Position numbers and translations under genes: made by a program. The notes under the pieces were generated by a model that saw only the letters and a list, made by a program, of their open reading frames with translations, searched no databases and was not told the DNA's origin. Positions 7,715 through 13,015 of a stretch of DNA of 13,015 nucleotides are shown here, one piece after another. The stretch lies in contig JBBRPS010000224.1 in the NCBI GenBank assembly GCA_038227745.1, forward strand, positions 1 to 13,015, read 5' to 3'. Positions within the stretch are counted from its first letter, which is position 1, and each line of letters starts with the position of its first letter. Source of the stretch: DASPXY01 sp038227745. GTDB lineage: Bacteria > Planctomycetota > Planctomycetia > Gemmatales > Gemmataceae.

Positions 7715-8224
7715 TCACGGTGCCACCGAGAAGAGGCGGGTCGTGAGAGGGACGGTCTCCCCGTGCTCGAGGCGGTCGGCCAGCACGCGCAGCGACAGGA
7801 CTTGTGCTTTCTCTATGGCCTCCCGCCGGGTCTGCCCGTACGTCAGCACGCCCGGAAGTGCGGGGACTTCCGCGCGCCAGCGGCCATCCTCTTCTTGTCG
7901 GGTTGTGAGCGGGAAGGGCAGGGCTGTCGTGCCTTCGGGGTCGGGGCGCGGTGGGCCGTCCGCGAACTCCACGAATTGATCTGCGTGATCCACGAGCAGC
8001 GGACGTCGCCCGGCCGTGCCCTCTGGGTGAGGTGTCCCGTTCGGGCCGTCGGTAAAGTCGAGCAGTCGATCAACGACCTCGGTGAAAACCGGGGCAACTT
8101 TCCCGGGGCGCCCGCCGACGATGGGCGGTAGATCCCCCGCGCCGCTATCAACAAATTCCAGAAACTGATCCACCTCATCTAACAGCACGGGGCGCGGGAG
8201 GGGCGGTTGCAAGGGCGCGTTCAT
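7715..8224 (-). CDS. HicB-like antitoxin-family protein with an N-terminal triple repeat
   Basis: The 169-residue product has two parts. Residues about 103-158 (PLTTRQEEDGRWRAEVPALP, then GVLTYGQTRREAIEKAQV) match the HicB fold, a partial RNase-H-like domain found in HicAB antitoxins and in orphan regulators. The N-terminal 95 residues contain three related acidic motifs: RPVLLDEVDQFLEFVDSG (about 11-28), VFTEVVDRLLDFTDGP (about 46-61) and PLLVDHADQFVEFADGP (about 75-91), joined by proline/glycine linkers. No helix-turn-helix or ribbon-helix-helix segment is evident. The gene starts six bases after the upstream gene ends, and its ribosome binding site (GAGGTG) overlaps that stop. No HicA toxin (usually about 60-80 residues) is encoded next to it, so an ordinary toxin-antitoxin pair is unlikely here. 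Confidence 0.75.
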   Translation of the reverse strand: MNAPLQPPLPRPVLLDEVDQFLEFVDSGAGDLPPIVGGRPGKVAPVFTEVVDRLLDFTDGPNGTPHPEGTAGRRPLLVDHADQFVEFADGPPRPDPEGTTALPFPLTTRQEEDGRWRAEVPALPGVLTYGQTRREAIEKAQVLSLRVLADRLEHGETVPLTTRLFSVAP

Positions 8225-8230
8225 GACCGT

Positions 8231-8632
8231 TCACCTCACCAACAAGGGTTGCCGGGCGACTCCCGCGTTATTGTACCGGAATTCGACCCAGTAGAGTCCC
8301 CCCTGCGGGAAGGAGCAGGACGGGAGGCGGAACACAACACCGAGTACCTGTAGGGGGTCAGGCCCGAAGGCCACGATGTGCTTGTCGCCGACGTAGGTCG
8401 TCTCCTCGGTGTCGCCATCCACGATGACGATTTGTCCTTCCCCGCGGCCCCGGCCGCCGGTGAGGGCCAGATACACCGAAAGCGAATGGTGGAACGGGTA
8501 GGCGGTCTCCCCGGCGGGGCTCCGGATCTCGCTCACAAGCCCGTAGACGATCACCTTGCGGGGATTCGTGGGGCTGGTCCTGACATCGTCGCACAGGAGC
8601 ATGTGTCGGACGAAAGGGACGACATCACTCAT
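8231..8632 (-). CDS. Small beta-rich protein of unknown function, partner of the HicB-like gene
   Basis: The 133-residue product has no signal peptide or membrane segment. It alternates short hydrophobic strands with turns: FVRHMLLCDDVR, KVIVYGLVSEIR, AYPFHHSLSVYLAL, GQIVIVDGD, LQVLGVVFRLPS and GLYWVEFRYNNAGVARQPLL. This suggests a small beta-sandwich. The opening segment and the PF/strand pattern recall the uncharacterised DUF6941-like proteins, but that assignment is from memory and uncertain. The start codon overlaps the upstream stop (ATGA at 8629-8632) and has a very strong GGAGGAGG site at 8639-8646. The HicB-like gene follows after six bases, so the two are almost certainly co-translated and probably act together. 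Confidence 0.75.
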   Translation of the reverse strand: MSDVVPFVRHMLLCDDVRTSPTNPRKVIVYGLVSEIRSPAGETAYPFHHSLSVYLALTGGRGRGEGQIVIVDGDTEETTYVGDKHIVAFGPDPLQVLGVVFRLPSCSFPQGGLYWVEFRYNNAGVARQPLLVR

Positions 8633-9252
8633 GCGCCGCCTCCTCCCACGTGAGCCCGACGCGCAAAACAGTTTCGCCCTGTGTCCCGATCATCGAGAGC
8701 GCAGATCCTGTCCCTCCCAGAGATCCCACGGAGGGCGGCCAACGGGGCGCCGGTACGGGAGAGAGTTCCCATGAGTCCTTTCTCACGTGGTTCCTTCAGC
8801 TTCGGCGGCTCCTGCGGCTTGCCAGGCGACGTCTCGTCGCCCGAGCGGCTGCCCCAGCCGTACCCCAGCGCGAACGCGCTCAGCACCAGCAGCACGACGA
8901 ACGCCCCGCGCAGCCACCGCGCCACGCGGTTCGCCGCCTCGTCGGGGTCCTCGCCGCGCTCGTGCGCGATCCACCGCCGACCCGGCGCCACGCGGTCGAA
9001 CTGCCGCACCGCCGTCGCCACGCGCCCCACTTGCCGCCGCGCCTCGGCGTTGTCCGGATCGACCTCCAGCACCTCGAGGTATGCCCACACCGCCAGGTCC
9101 AGCTCGCCGGCGCGGACGAGAATCTGCGCCCGCTCCAGGCCCGTCTGCAACTGGCCGACGTACTCGACGAGCAGGTCGAGGTCGGCCATGCACGACGGGC
9201 ACCGCCTCGTCAGCTCGGCCAGCGGCTTGGTGCATTGTGGACAGGTCGGCAT
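8629..9252 (-). CDS. Zinc-ribbon, TPR-like, single-pass membrane protein
   Basis: The 207-residue product has an N-terminal zinc ribbon (C4, C7, C18, C21; CPQC and CPSC), then a helical, TPR-like region (about 33-85, with ELDLAVWAYLEVLEVDPDNA). One membrane helix follows (about 115-133, RGAFVVLLVLSAFALGYGWG), then a short charged proline-rich tail (about 134-158). It is 33 bp downstream of the Hsp70 gene and probably belongs to the chaperone operon. A membrane docking or adaptor role is only an inference. ATG 9252 is preceded by GGAG at a six-base spacing. The last about 48 residues have less GC at third positions than the rest and no recognisable pattern, so they may be readthrough into former spacer. 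The stop overlaps the next start as ATGA. Confidence 0.8.
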   Translation of the reverse strand: MPTCPQCTKPLAELTRRCPSCMADLDLLVEYVGQLQTGLERAQILVRAGELDLAVWAYLEVLEVDPDNAEARRQVGRVATAVRQFDRVAPGRRWIAHERGEDPDEAANRVARWLRGAFVVLLVLSAFALGYGWGSRSGDETSPGKPQEPPKLKEPREKGLMGTLSRTGAPLAALRGISGRDRICALDDRDTGRNCFARRAHVGGGGA

Positions 9253-9285
9253 CCCAGTCTCCGCTCGCGGCTAAACGAGATAAAG

Positions 9286-11022
9286 TTACAACAGATAGGC
9301 GTAGTTCAGCAAGCGGTCATTCAGCGCCGCGCTGGCGTCCTCCATCTTCTTCTTGTCGCCGGCGCCCATCGCCTCGCGCACCGCCCGGCACAGTTCTTCC
9401 AGCTCGCGCTTGTCGGCGGGGCTCTCGACCTTCGGGATCACGTCCTGCTCGGTCTTCTTCAGCACCTCCAGCGCGTCGCGGTACTCCTGCGAGCTCTCCA
9501 GCTCGTCGCCGCGCTTGAGCAGGTCCTCGTTGATGCGCTTCATCTTCATGATCTGCGCCGCGTCCATCTGGTCCTGGCCGCTCTGCTGGATCGCGAAGCG
9601 CTTCTTGTGACCCTGACTCACGTCCGTGATGACCACCGTCAGGATGCCGTCGTCGCCGTACTCGTAGGTCACCTCCAGCGCCCCGTCGCGCTGCGGCCGC
9701 GGCGGCTGGAACTCCCACGGGATCTCCGCCAGCTTCACGTTGTCCGGGCTGTCGGGGTTGTCGTAGACGTCGCCCTCATACACGCAGATCACCACGCGCT
9801 CGGCGGGGTCGGCGACCGGGTGGTACGTCTTGGTGAACGAGCATGGGATGTCGCTACCGCGCTTGACGATCGGGTCGAGGTACACCTGCCGCCGTTCGTT
9901 GATCGGGTTGGCGCAGAGCGAGTGCTCCAGCTTCACGCTGTAGGCGTAGTTGTCCAGGCCCGGCGCACCCTGCAGGATCGCCGCCACGATCGCCGCGCCC
10001 TGCGCCACGCACGTCATCGGATCGACCTTCTCGAACGACTCCGGCTCCTTGCCGGCCATCTTCTCGGTGACGTAACGGCGGATCAGCGGGATCTTGCTCG
10101 TGCCGCCGACGAGCAGCACCTTGTCGATGTCGCGCGGCCGCAGCCCGCGCAGCTTCAGCGCCTCGTCGATCGCCGTCCCCGACTTGACCACCAGCGACAT
10201 GATCTCGCGCTCGAGGGTGTGGCGGTCGATCTCCTCTTCCAGGCTGAGGTGCCGTTCGGGGACCAGCTCGGCCTTGCGCGCCACCGTGGTCTGGTCGTTG
10301 GAGAGGTCAATCTTGGCCTTCTCGACGGCGAGCATGAACTGCTGCTTGTAGGGCGAATTGAGGATGTCGTAACTGGTCTTCTCGTTGAAGCGCTTGGCGA
10401 TGACGTTGGCGAGGAGCATGTCGATGTCGTCGCCGCCGAGCTTGCCGATGCCCTTGCTGCTGATCTCCTCGAAGATGCCGTGGTGGATGCGCAGCACGGT
10501 GACGTCCAGGGTGCCGCCGCCGAAGTCGTAGACGAGGACGGTCTGGTCGTCCTGCGAGTTCAGGCCGTAAGTGATGGCGGCGGCGGTCGGCTCGTTGATG
10601 AGCGTCAGCACCTGCAACCCGGCGGCGCCGGCGCAGAGCTTGGTGGCGTGGCGGGCGAGGCCCTTCGAGTTGGCCGGGATAGTGACGACGGCCTTGGTGA
10701 ACGGCTCGCCGAGCTGCTTCTCGGCGTCGCGCTTCAGGAGGCTGAAGAGCATGACGGCGATCTGCTCGGTGCGCAGATTCTGACCGACGAGCGGGACGCG
10801 CTCGGGGGTGCCGAGGATGCGCTTGATCGAGCGGATGGAGCGCTGCTCGTCAAAGTTCTCCTTGGCCTCCTGGCCGAAGGCGAGGCTGCCGTCGCGGCGG
10901 AGGGTGACGACGGAGGGCGTCCAGCGGCTGCCCTCCTGGTTGGGGATGACCTCCGCCTGGCCGTAACGGAAGTTGGCCACGACCGAGTTGCTGGTGCCGA
11001 AATCGATGCCGATGTAGGCCAT
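9286..11022 (-). CDS. Hsp70 (DnaK-family) chaperone
   Basis: The 578-residue product is an ATP-dependent Hsp70-type chaperone, predicted cytoplasmic. The nucleotide-binding domain is complete, with phosphate-1 motif IGIDFGTSNSVV (4-15), NEPTAAAITYGL (143-154), phosphate-2 motif VYDFGGGTLDVTV (164-176) and adenosine motif VLLVGGTSKIPLIR (302-315). The substrate-binding region (about 360-490) is divergent, with an insertion-like stretch around 400-445. The helical C-terminus (about 485-578) is shorter than in canonical DnaK, which is about 610-640 residues, and ends in LLNYAYLL without an EEVD-like or DnaK-type tail. It is therefore a lineage-specific paralogue rather than housekeeping DnaK. 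It sits directly downstream of GrpE-like and J-like genes, its expected co-factors. ATG 11022 has GAGG seven bases upstream. Confidence 0.93.
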   Translation of the reverse strand: MAYIGIDFGTSNSVVANFRYGQAEVIPNQEGSRWTPSVVTLRRDGSLAFGQEAKENFDEQRSIRSIKRILGTPERVPLVGQNLRTEQIAVMLFSLLKRDAEKQLGEPFTKAVVTIPANSKGLARHATKLCAGAAGLQVLTLINEPTAAAITYGLNSQDDQTVLVYDFGGGTLDVTVLRIHHGIFEEISSKGIGKLGGDDIDMLLANVIAKRFNEKTSYDILNSPYKQQFMLAVEKAKIDLSNDQTTVARKAELVPERHLSLEEEIDRHTLEREIMSLVVKSGTAIDEALKLRGLRPRDIDKVLLVGGTSKIPLIRRYVTEKMAGKEPESFEKVDPMTCVAQGAAIVAAILQGAPGLDNYAYSVKLEHSLCANPINERRQVYLDPIVKRGSDIPCSFTKTYHPVADPAERVVICVYEGDVYDNPDSPDNVKLAEIPWEFQPPRPQRDGALEVTYEYGDDGILTVVITDVSQGHKKRFAIQQSGQDQMDAAQIMKMKRINEDLLKRGDELESSQEYRDALEVLKKTEQDVIPKVESPADKRELEELCRAVREAMGAGDKKKMEDASAALNDRLLNYAYLL

Positions 11023-11045
11023 CTTGAAACCTCAGTTGGGGGATC

Positions 11046-11097
11046 CCCTCGCTTGCGCTTCGGGCTTGTATGTCCCTCGCTTGCGCTTCGGGCTTGT
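11046..11097. repeat. Two tandem 24-bp direct repeats between the GrpE-like and Hsp70 genes
   Basis: Two identical 24-bp copies lie at 11046-11069 and 11074-11097, each beginning CCCTCGCTTGCGCTTCGG and ending GCTTGT on the plus strand, separated by ATGT. They fill most of the 78-bp gap, ending three bases from the GrpE-like stop. Each copy holds a short GC-rich near-palindrome (GAAGCGCAAGC). They resemble the dispersed intergenic repeats of Gemmata-like genomes; that comparison is from memory. Confidence 0.8.
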
Positions 11098-11100
11098 GTC

Positions 11101-11709
11101 TTACTCGGAGACAATCACCTTGGGGCGCCGCAGGACGAACTCCGGCTGCTGGCTGGCCCAGCCGTGCTCGCGCTGCTCGGCGACGCGCAGCGCGTCCATG
11201 CCCTCGACGCGCTTGCTGCCGACGCGCTCGTGCAATTTGGGGTCGTACGGCGAGCTGATGACCGCGTCGTACGGGTGGATGCCGTGCCGCCGCAGGGCGT
11301 CCTGGACCTTGCGGCACTCCACCTCGATGGCGTCCGCCCAGCGCGCCAGCGCCTGACCGGCCGCGCCCGGCAGCGGCACCTGCGGCCGCGCCGCCACGAT
11401 GTGCTCCAGGTCCTTGCCGACCTCCAGCAGCTCGTTGAGCAGCACCAGGCTCACCTTCTTCTCGCCGTGGATCTCCTGGCGCAGCTGCTGGTAGGCCCGT
11501 TGCGTGTCGCCGGCGAAGCTGTTGAAGCTGGCCTGGATGTCGTCCCGCGATTTCCGCAGCGACTGGTCGAACAGCTTGTGTTCGCGCGAGGTGTTCTCGC
11601 GCAGCTTGATGAAGGCCTCGAAGAGCTTGTAGATCGACGACATGCCGAGGGTGGGCTCGTCGTTGGCGGGCGCCGAGCGGGTGCGGTCCGGGGCCAGTTC
11701 GTCATTCAT
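11101..11709 (-). CDS. GrpE-like nucleotide exchange factor
   Basis: The 202-residue product has a disordered N-terminus (1-22), a long helical region (about 24-105, with EAFIKLRENTSREHKLFD and FNSFAGDTQRAYQQLRQE) and a C-terminal beta-type head (about 150-202). In the head, SPYDPKLHERVGSK and then VAEQREHGW...VLRRPKVIVSE match the GrpE pattern of DPxxHEAV followed by a glycine/tryptophan turn and the final LRPAxVxV strand. GrpE opens the Hsp70 nucleotide site to release ADP. The adjacent Hsp70 gene, 78 bp downstream, is the likely partner. The 40-residue gap between helix and head is atypical, so this is a divergent member. ATG 11709 is preferred: the in-frame sequence upstream lies inside the J-like gene's shadow. 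An AGGA site is about 11 bases away. Confidence 0.75.
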   Translation of the reverse strand: MNDELAPDRTRSAPANDEPTLGMSSIYKLFEAFIKLRENTSREHKLFDQSLRKSRDDIQASFNSFAGDTQRAYQQLRQEIHGEKKVSLVLLNELLEVGKDLEHIVAARPQVPLPGAAGQALARWADAIEVECRKVQDALRRHGIHPYDAVISSPYDPKLHERVGSKRVEGMDALRVAEQREHGWASQQPEFVLRRPKVIVSE

Positions 11710-11741
11710 GGCTGCAAAATTCCTGGTGCGGCGCTGCCAAA

Positions 11742-11792
11742 CCCACCCGTCGCAGCGGGTGGGCCGCCGGGCGCTAAGCGGCAAGCGGCGGC
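11742..11792. repeat. Two GC-rich hairpins between the J-like and GrpE-like genes
   Basis: CCCACCCG (11742-11749) and CGGGTGGG (11756-11763) form a perfect 8-bp stem with a six-base loop. Next to it GCCGCC (11763-11768) pairs with GGCGGC (11787-11792) around a loop that itself contains CGCTAAGCG. In minus-strand RNA the first hairpin is followed by only TTT, so a strong terminator is unlikely. A processing, stabilising or attenuating role in the operon mRNA is possible. Confidence 0.55.
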
Positions 11793-11800
11793 TCGTCAAC

Positions 11801-12310
11801 TCACGCGGACAGTTCCACCTTCCACGGGTCGAGCGGCTCCTTGAGGAACCGCTCGAGGATCTGCTGCACCGCCGGCACCTCCTCGGGGACGTCGGGGACC
11901 GTGATGGCGGCCCGCACTTCGTCGGGGTCGGGGACGGCGGTAGGGGGAGTATAGTCGGCCAGCGGTTTCTCGACATCCAGCGGCTCGGCGCGGGCGACGG
12001 CGCCGCGGTCGGTGTAGCGCTCCGCCAGACGGCGCAGGGCGCCGTCGGGGGTGTCGAGGTTGAGGCTGGCGGCGTCGGCGCGGACGCGCTTGTCCTTGTC
12101 GTTGATGACCTCGCGTGCCCAGTTGACGTCTTCCAGCGGCGTTTTGACCTGGTTCTTGCGCGCCCAGATGACGCGCTGCGCCCAGTTCGCCTCGATCTGG
12201 TCCTTGTCGGCGCTCTTGTCCAGCCCCAGCAGCAAGAACGGCCCGATCTGGTCGCGCGGCAGCGGCGCCAGGTCCAGCACGACAGGGGCGGAGGCAGGTT
12301 TTTTGTTCAT
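11801..12310 (-). CDS. J-domain-like protein lacking HPD
   Basis: The 169-residue product has a J-domain-like segment at about 21-82: QIGPFLLLGLDKSADKDQIE, then WAQRVIWARKNQV, then LEDVNWAREVINDKDKRVR. The spacing of helix, loop, helix and the closing NxAxxxxxDxxxR resembles DnaJ. The HPD tripeptide, which in true J proteins sits between helices II and III and stimulates Hsp70 ATPase, is absent (KNQVKTP is found instead). The remaining 85 residues are acidic and proline-rich, with no zinc fingers. Its place upstream of GrpE-like and Hsp70 genes supports a link to that machine, perhaps as an adaptor or inhibitor. ATG 12310 is chosen; an in-frame GTG at 12334 would be inside a palindromic repeat. 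There is no clear ribosome binding site, because the repeat ends four bases before the ATG. Confidence 0.65.
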   Translation of the reverse strand: MNKKPASAPVVLDLAPLPRDQIGPFLLLGLDKSADKDQIEANWAQRVIWARKNQVKTPLEDVNWAREVINDKDKRVRADAASLNLDTPDGALRRLAERYTDRGAVARAEPLDVEKPLADYTPPTAVPDPDEVRAAITVPDVPEEVPAVQQILERFLKEPLDPWKVELSA

Positions 12311-12314
12311 GTTC

Positions 12315-12371
12315 GTAGGGTGGGCATTGCCCACCGTTCGTCGGAATGCCGGTGGGCGGTGCCCACCCTAC
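12315..12371. repeat. 57-bp double-palindrome repeat spanning a gene junction
   Basis: The 22-bp arms at 12315-12336 and 12350-12371 (GTAGGGTGGGCA..GCCCACCG and its complement) are inverted repeats with two central differences, around a 13-base loop. Each arm is also a palindrome (GTGGGCATTGCCCAC). The element contains the TAG stop of the upstream TPR gene (12368-12370) and ends four bases before the J-like ATG. It resembles the REP-like GTAGGGTGGGCA repeats seen in many bacterial genomes. Confidence 0.85.
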
Positions 12372-13015
12372 CCTCCCATCGATTGACACAGCTCGATCTT
12401 GCGGTCAATGTGCTCGCTCAGGTCGCGGATGATGCGGCGGTGCTCCTCGTTGGTCACCAGGCTGAGGCACTTGTTCGTGATCCGCCGCAGCTTCTGGAAC
12501 TCGTCGTGCAGATCGCGCATCACGTCGCGCACCGCGGGCCAGTTGATCTGGTAGTTCGGCAGCCGCCGCACCTGATCGACGATCTTGCTCAACTGGTCGG
12601 TGAGCTGGTCGGCCACCCGGCCCATCAGCGGGATCACGTTGCCGACCATGCTCACCGCCCGCTCCTCGACGCGCATGTCGTTGGGGTGGCGGCTGAGCGT
12701 CTTGCGGATGTCGCCGAGCATGCGGTCGATGTCCTCCAGCGTCCGCACCTCGCGCAGGTCCAGTTCGTACAGCTCGAACTGCGGGTCGTCGGGGCGCAGC
12801 TCGCGCAGGCGGCGCAGCGTGCGGCGGGCGTCCTCGGGGCGCTTCACCTGGTTGTACAGGTGGAACAGCCGTTCCAACGTGTCGGAGTCCTGCGGCCGCA
12901 GGCGGTGGGCGCGCTGCAGGTACGGCAGGGCGCTCGCCCACTTCTCCTTTTTGGAGTAAACGTCGGCCAGGCGGTTCAGGCCCTCGTAGGCCAGCGTTTC
13001 GAGGTAGTTCGGCAG
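12368..13015 (-). CDS. TPR-repeat protein (partial, 5' end outside the window)
   Basis: An open minus-strand frame runs from the right edge to TAG at 12368-12370, giving 215 residues with no stop or clear start. The first about 95 residues hold tetratricopeptide-type helical repeats (GLNRLADVYSKKEKWASALP, YLQRAHRLRPQDSDTLERLF, HLYNQVKRPEDARRTLRRLR). The rest is helical and charged, with a long predicted coiled or bundled region (LEDIDRMLGDIRKTLSRH, VADQLTDQLSKIVDQVRRLP, FQKLRRITNKCLSLVTNEEH). TPR proteins mediate protein-protein contacts; being first of the visible genes before the J-like, GrpE-like and Hsp70 genes suggests a substrate or partner scaffold. The stop codon is supplied by the palindromic repeat, so the native C-terminus may have differed. 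Good codon bias supports it. Confidence 0.8.
   Translation of the reverse strand: MPNYLETLAYEGLNRLADVYSKKEKWASALPYLQRAHRLRPQDSDTLERLFHLYNQVKRPEDARRTLRRLRELRPDDPQFELYELDLREVRTLEDIDRMLGDIRKTLSRHPNDMRVEERAVSMVGNVIPLMGRVADQLTDQLSKIVDQVRRLPNYQINWPAVRDVMRDLHDEFQKLRRITNKCLSLVTNEEHRRIIRDLSEHIDRKIELCQSMGG

Noticed and set aside
7556..8632. Ordinary HicAB toxin-antitoxin pair
   Set aside because: Only a HicB-like domain is present. The neighbour is 133 residues with no HicA-like dsRBD-type motif or catalytic histidine in the expected short protein.
11046..11097. CRISPR-like repeats
   Set aside because: There are only two copies with a four-base spacer; this is a short tandem repeat, and no cas gene is present.
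11742..11763. Hairpin as an intrinsic terminator
   Set aside because: Only three T residues follow in the direction of transcription, and related genes continue downstream on the same strand.
8650..11844. Very long plus-strand open frame (over 1000 codons) opposite the chaperone operon
   Set aside because: It is the antisense shadow of GC-rich coding genes, with leucine/arginine/valine/histidine-rich low-complexity composition and no domain. The minus strand has clear Hsp70 and GrpE-like proteins.
11710..11976. Upstream extension of the GrpE-like frame
   Set aside because: The extra 89 residues are serine/arginine/proline-rich antisense-like sequence overlapping the J-like gene; ATG 11709 starts the recognisable protein.

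Overview
The window looks like a chromosomal segment from a planctomycete, most likely of the Gemmata group. The support is high GC with strong GC preference at third codon positions, a TIGR02996-type N-terminal domain joined to leucine-rich repeats, a zinc-ribbon/LamG/WD40 membrane protein, an Hsp70 set with its own divergent partners, and short intergenic repeats. No RNA gene, CRISPR array, integrase or complete insertion sequence was seen.

Layout. Bases 2-124 (+) look like the 3' end of a gene that enters from the left. It overlaps, tail to tail, a leucine-rich-repeat gene at 108-1586 (-). A short membrane-anchored protein of unknown function is at 1784-2305 (+). It faces a broken beta-carbonic-anhydrase-like gene at 2326-2767 (-). 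All further genes are on the minus strand. In transcription order they are: a TPR protein entering from the right edge (13015-12368), a J-domain-like protein (12310-11801), a GrpE-like protein (11709-11101), an Hsp70 (11022-9286), a zinc-ribbon/TPR-like membrane protein (9252-8629), an unknown beta-rich protein (8632-8231), a HicB-like protein with N-terminal repeats (8224-7715), a two-propeller glucose/sorbosone dehydrogenase-like exported protein (7555-5531), and a zinc-ribbon/LamG/WD40 protein (5453-2781).

How the genes work together. The TPR, J-like, GrpE-like, Hsp70 and zinc-ribbon genes form a likely chaperone operon with a dedicated nucleotide-exchange factor and J-like partner. All three spacers between its first four genes carry a different small repeat or hairpin: a 57-bp double palindrome, a pair of GC-rich hairpins, and a tandem pair of 24-bp direct repeats. 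The HicB-like gene follows its unknown partner after 6 bp, and no HicA toxin is visible. The dehydrogenase-like and WD40 genes may be co-transcribed.

The most striking sequence signal is inside the leucine-rich-repeat gene. A 113-bp inverted-repeat element, flanked on both sides by CTAG, interrupts the repeat region without breaking the reading frame. Removing the element plus one CTAG (117 bp, 39 codons) restores an exact 27-residue repeat spacing. This is good evidence for an in-frame insertion of a small non-autonomous (MITE-like) element. The host gene appears to remain open.
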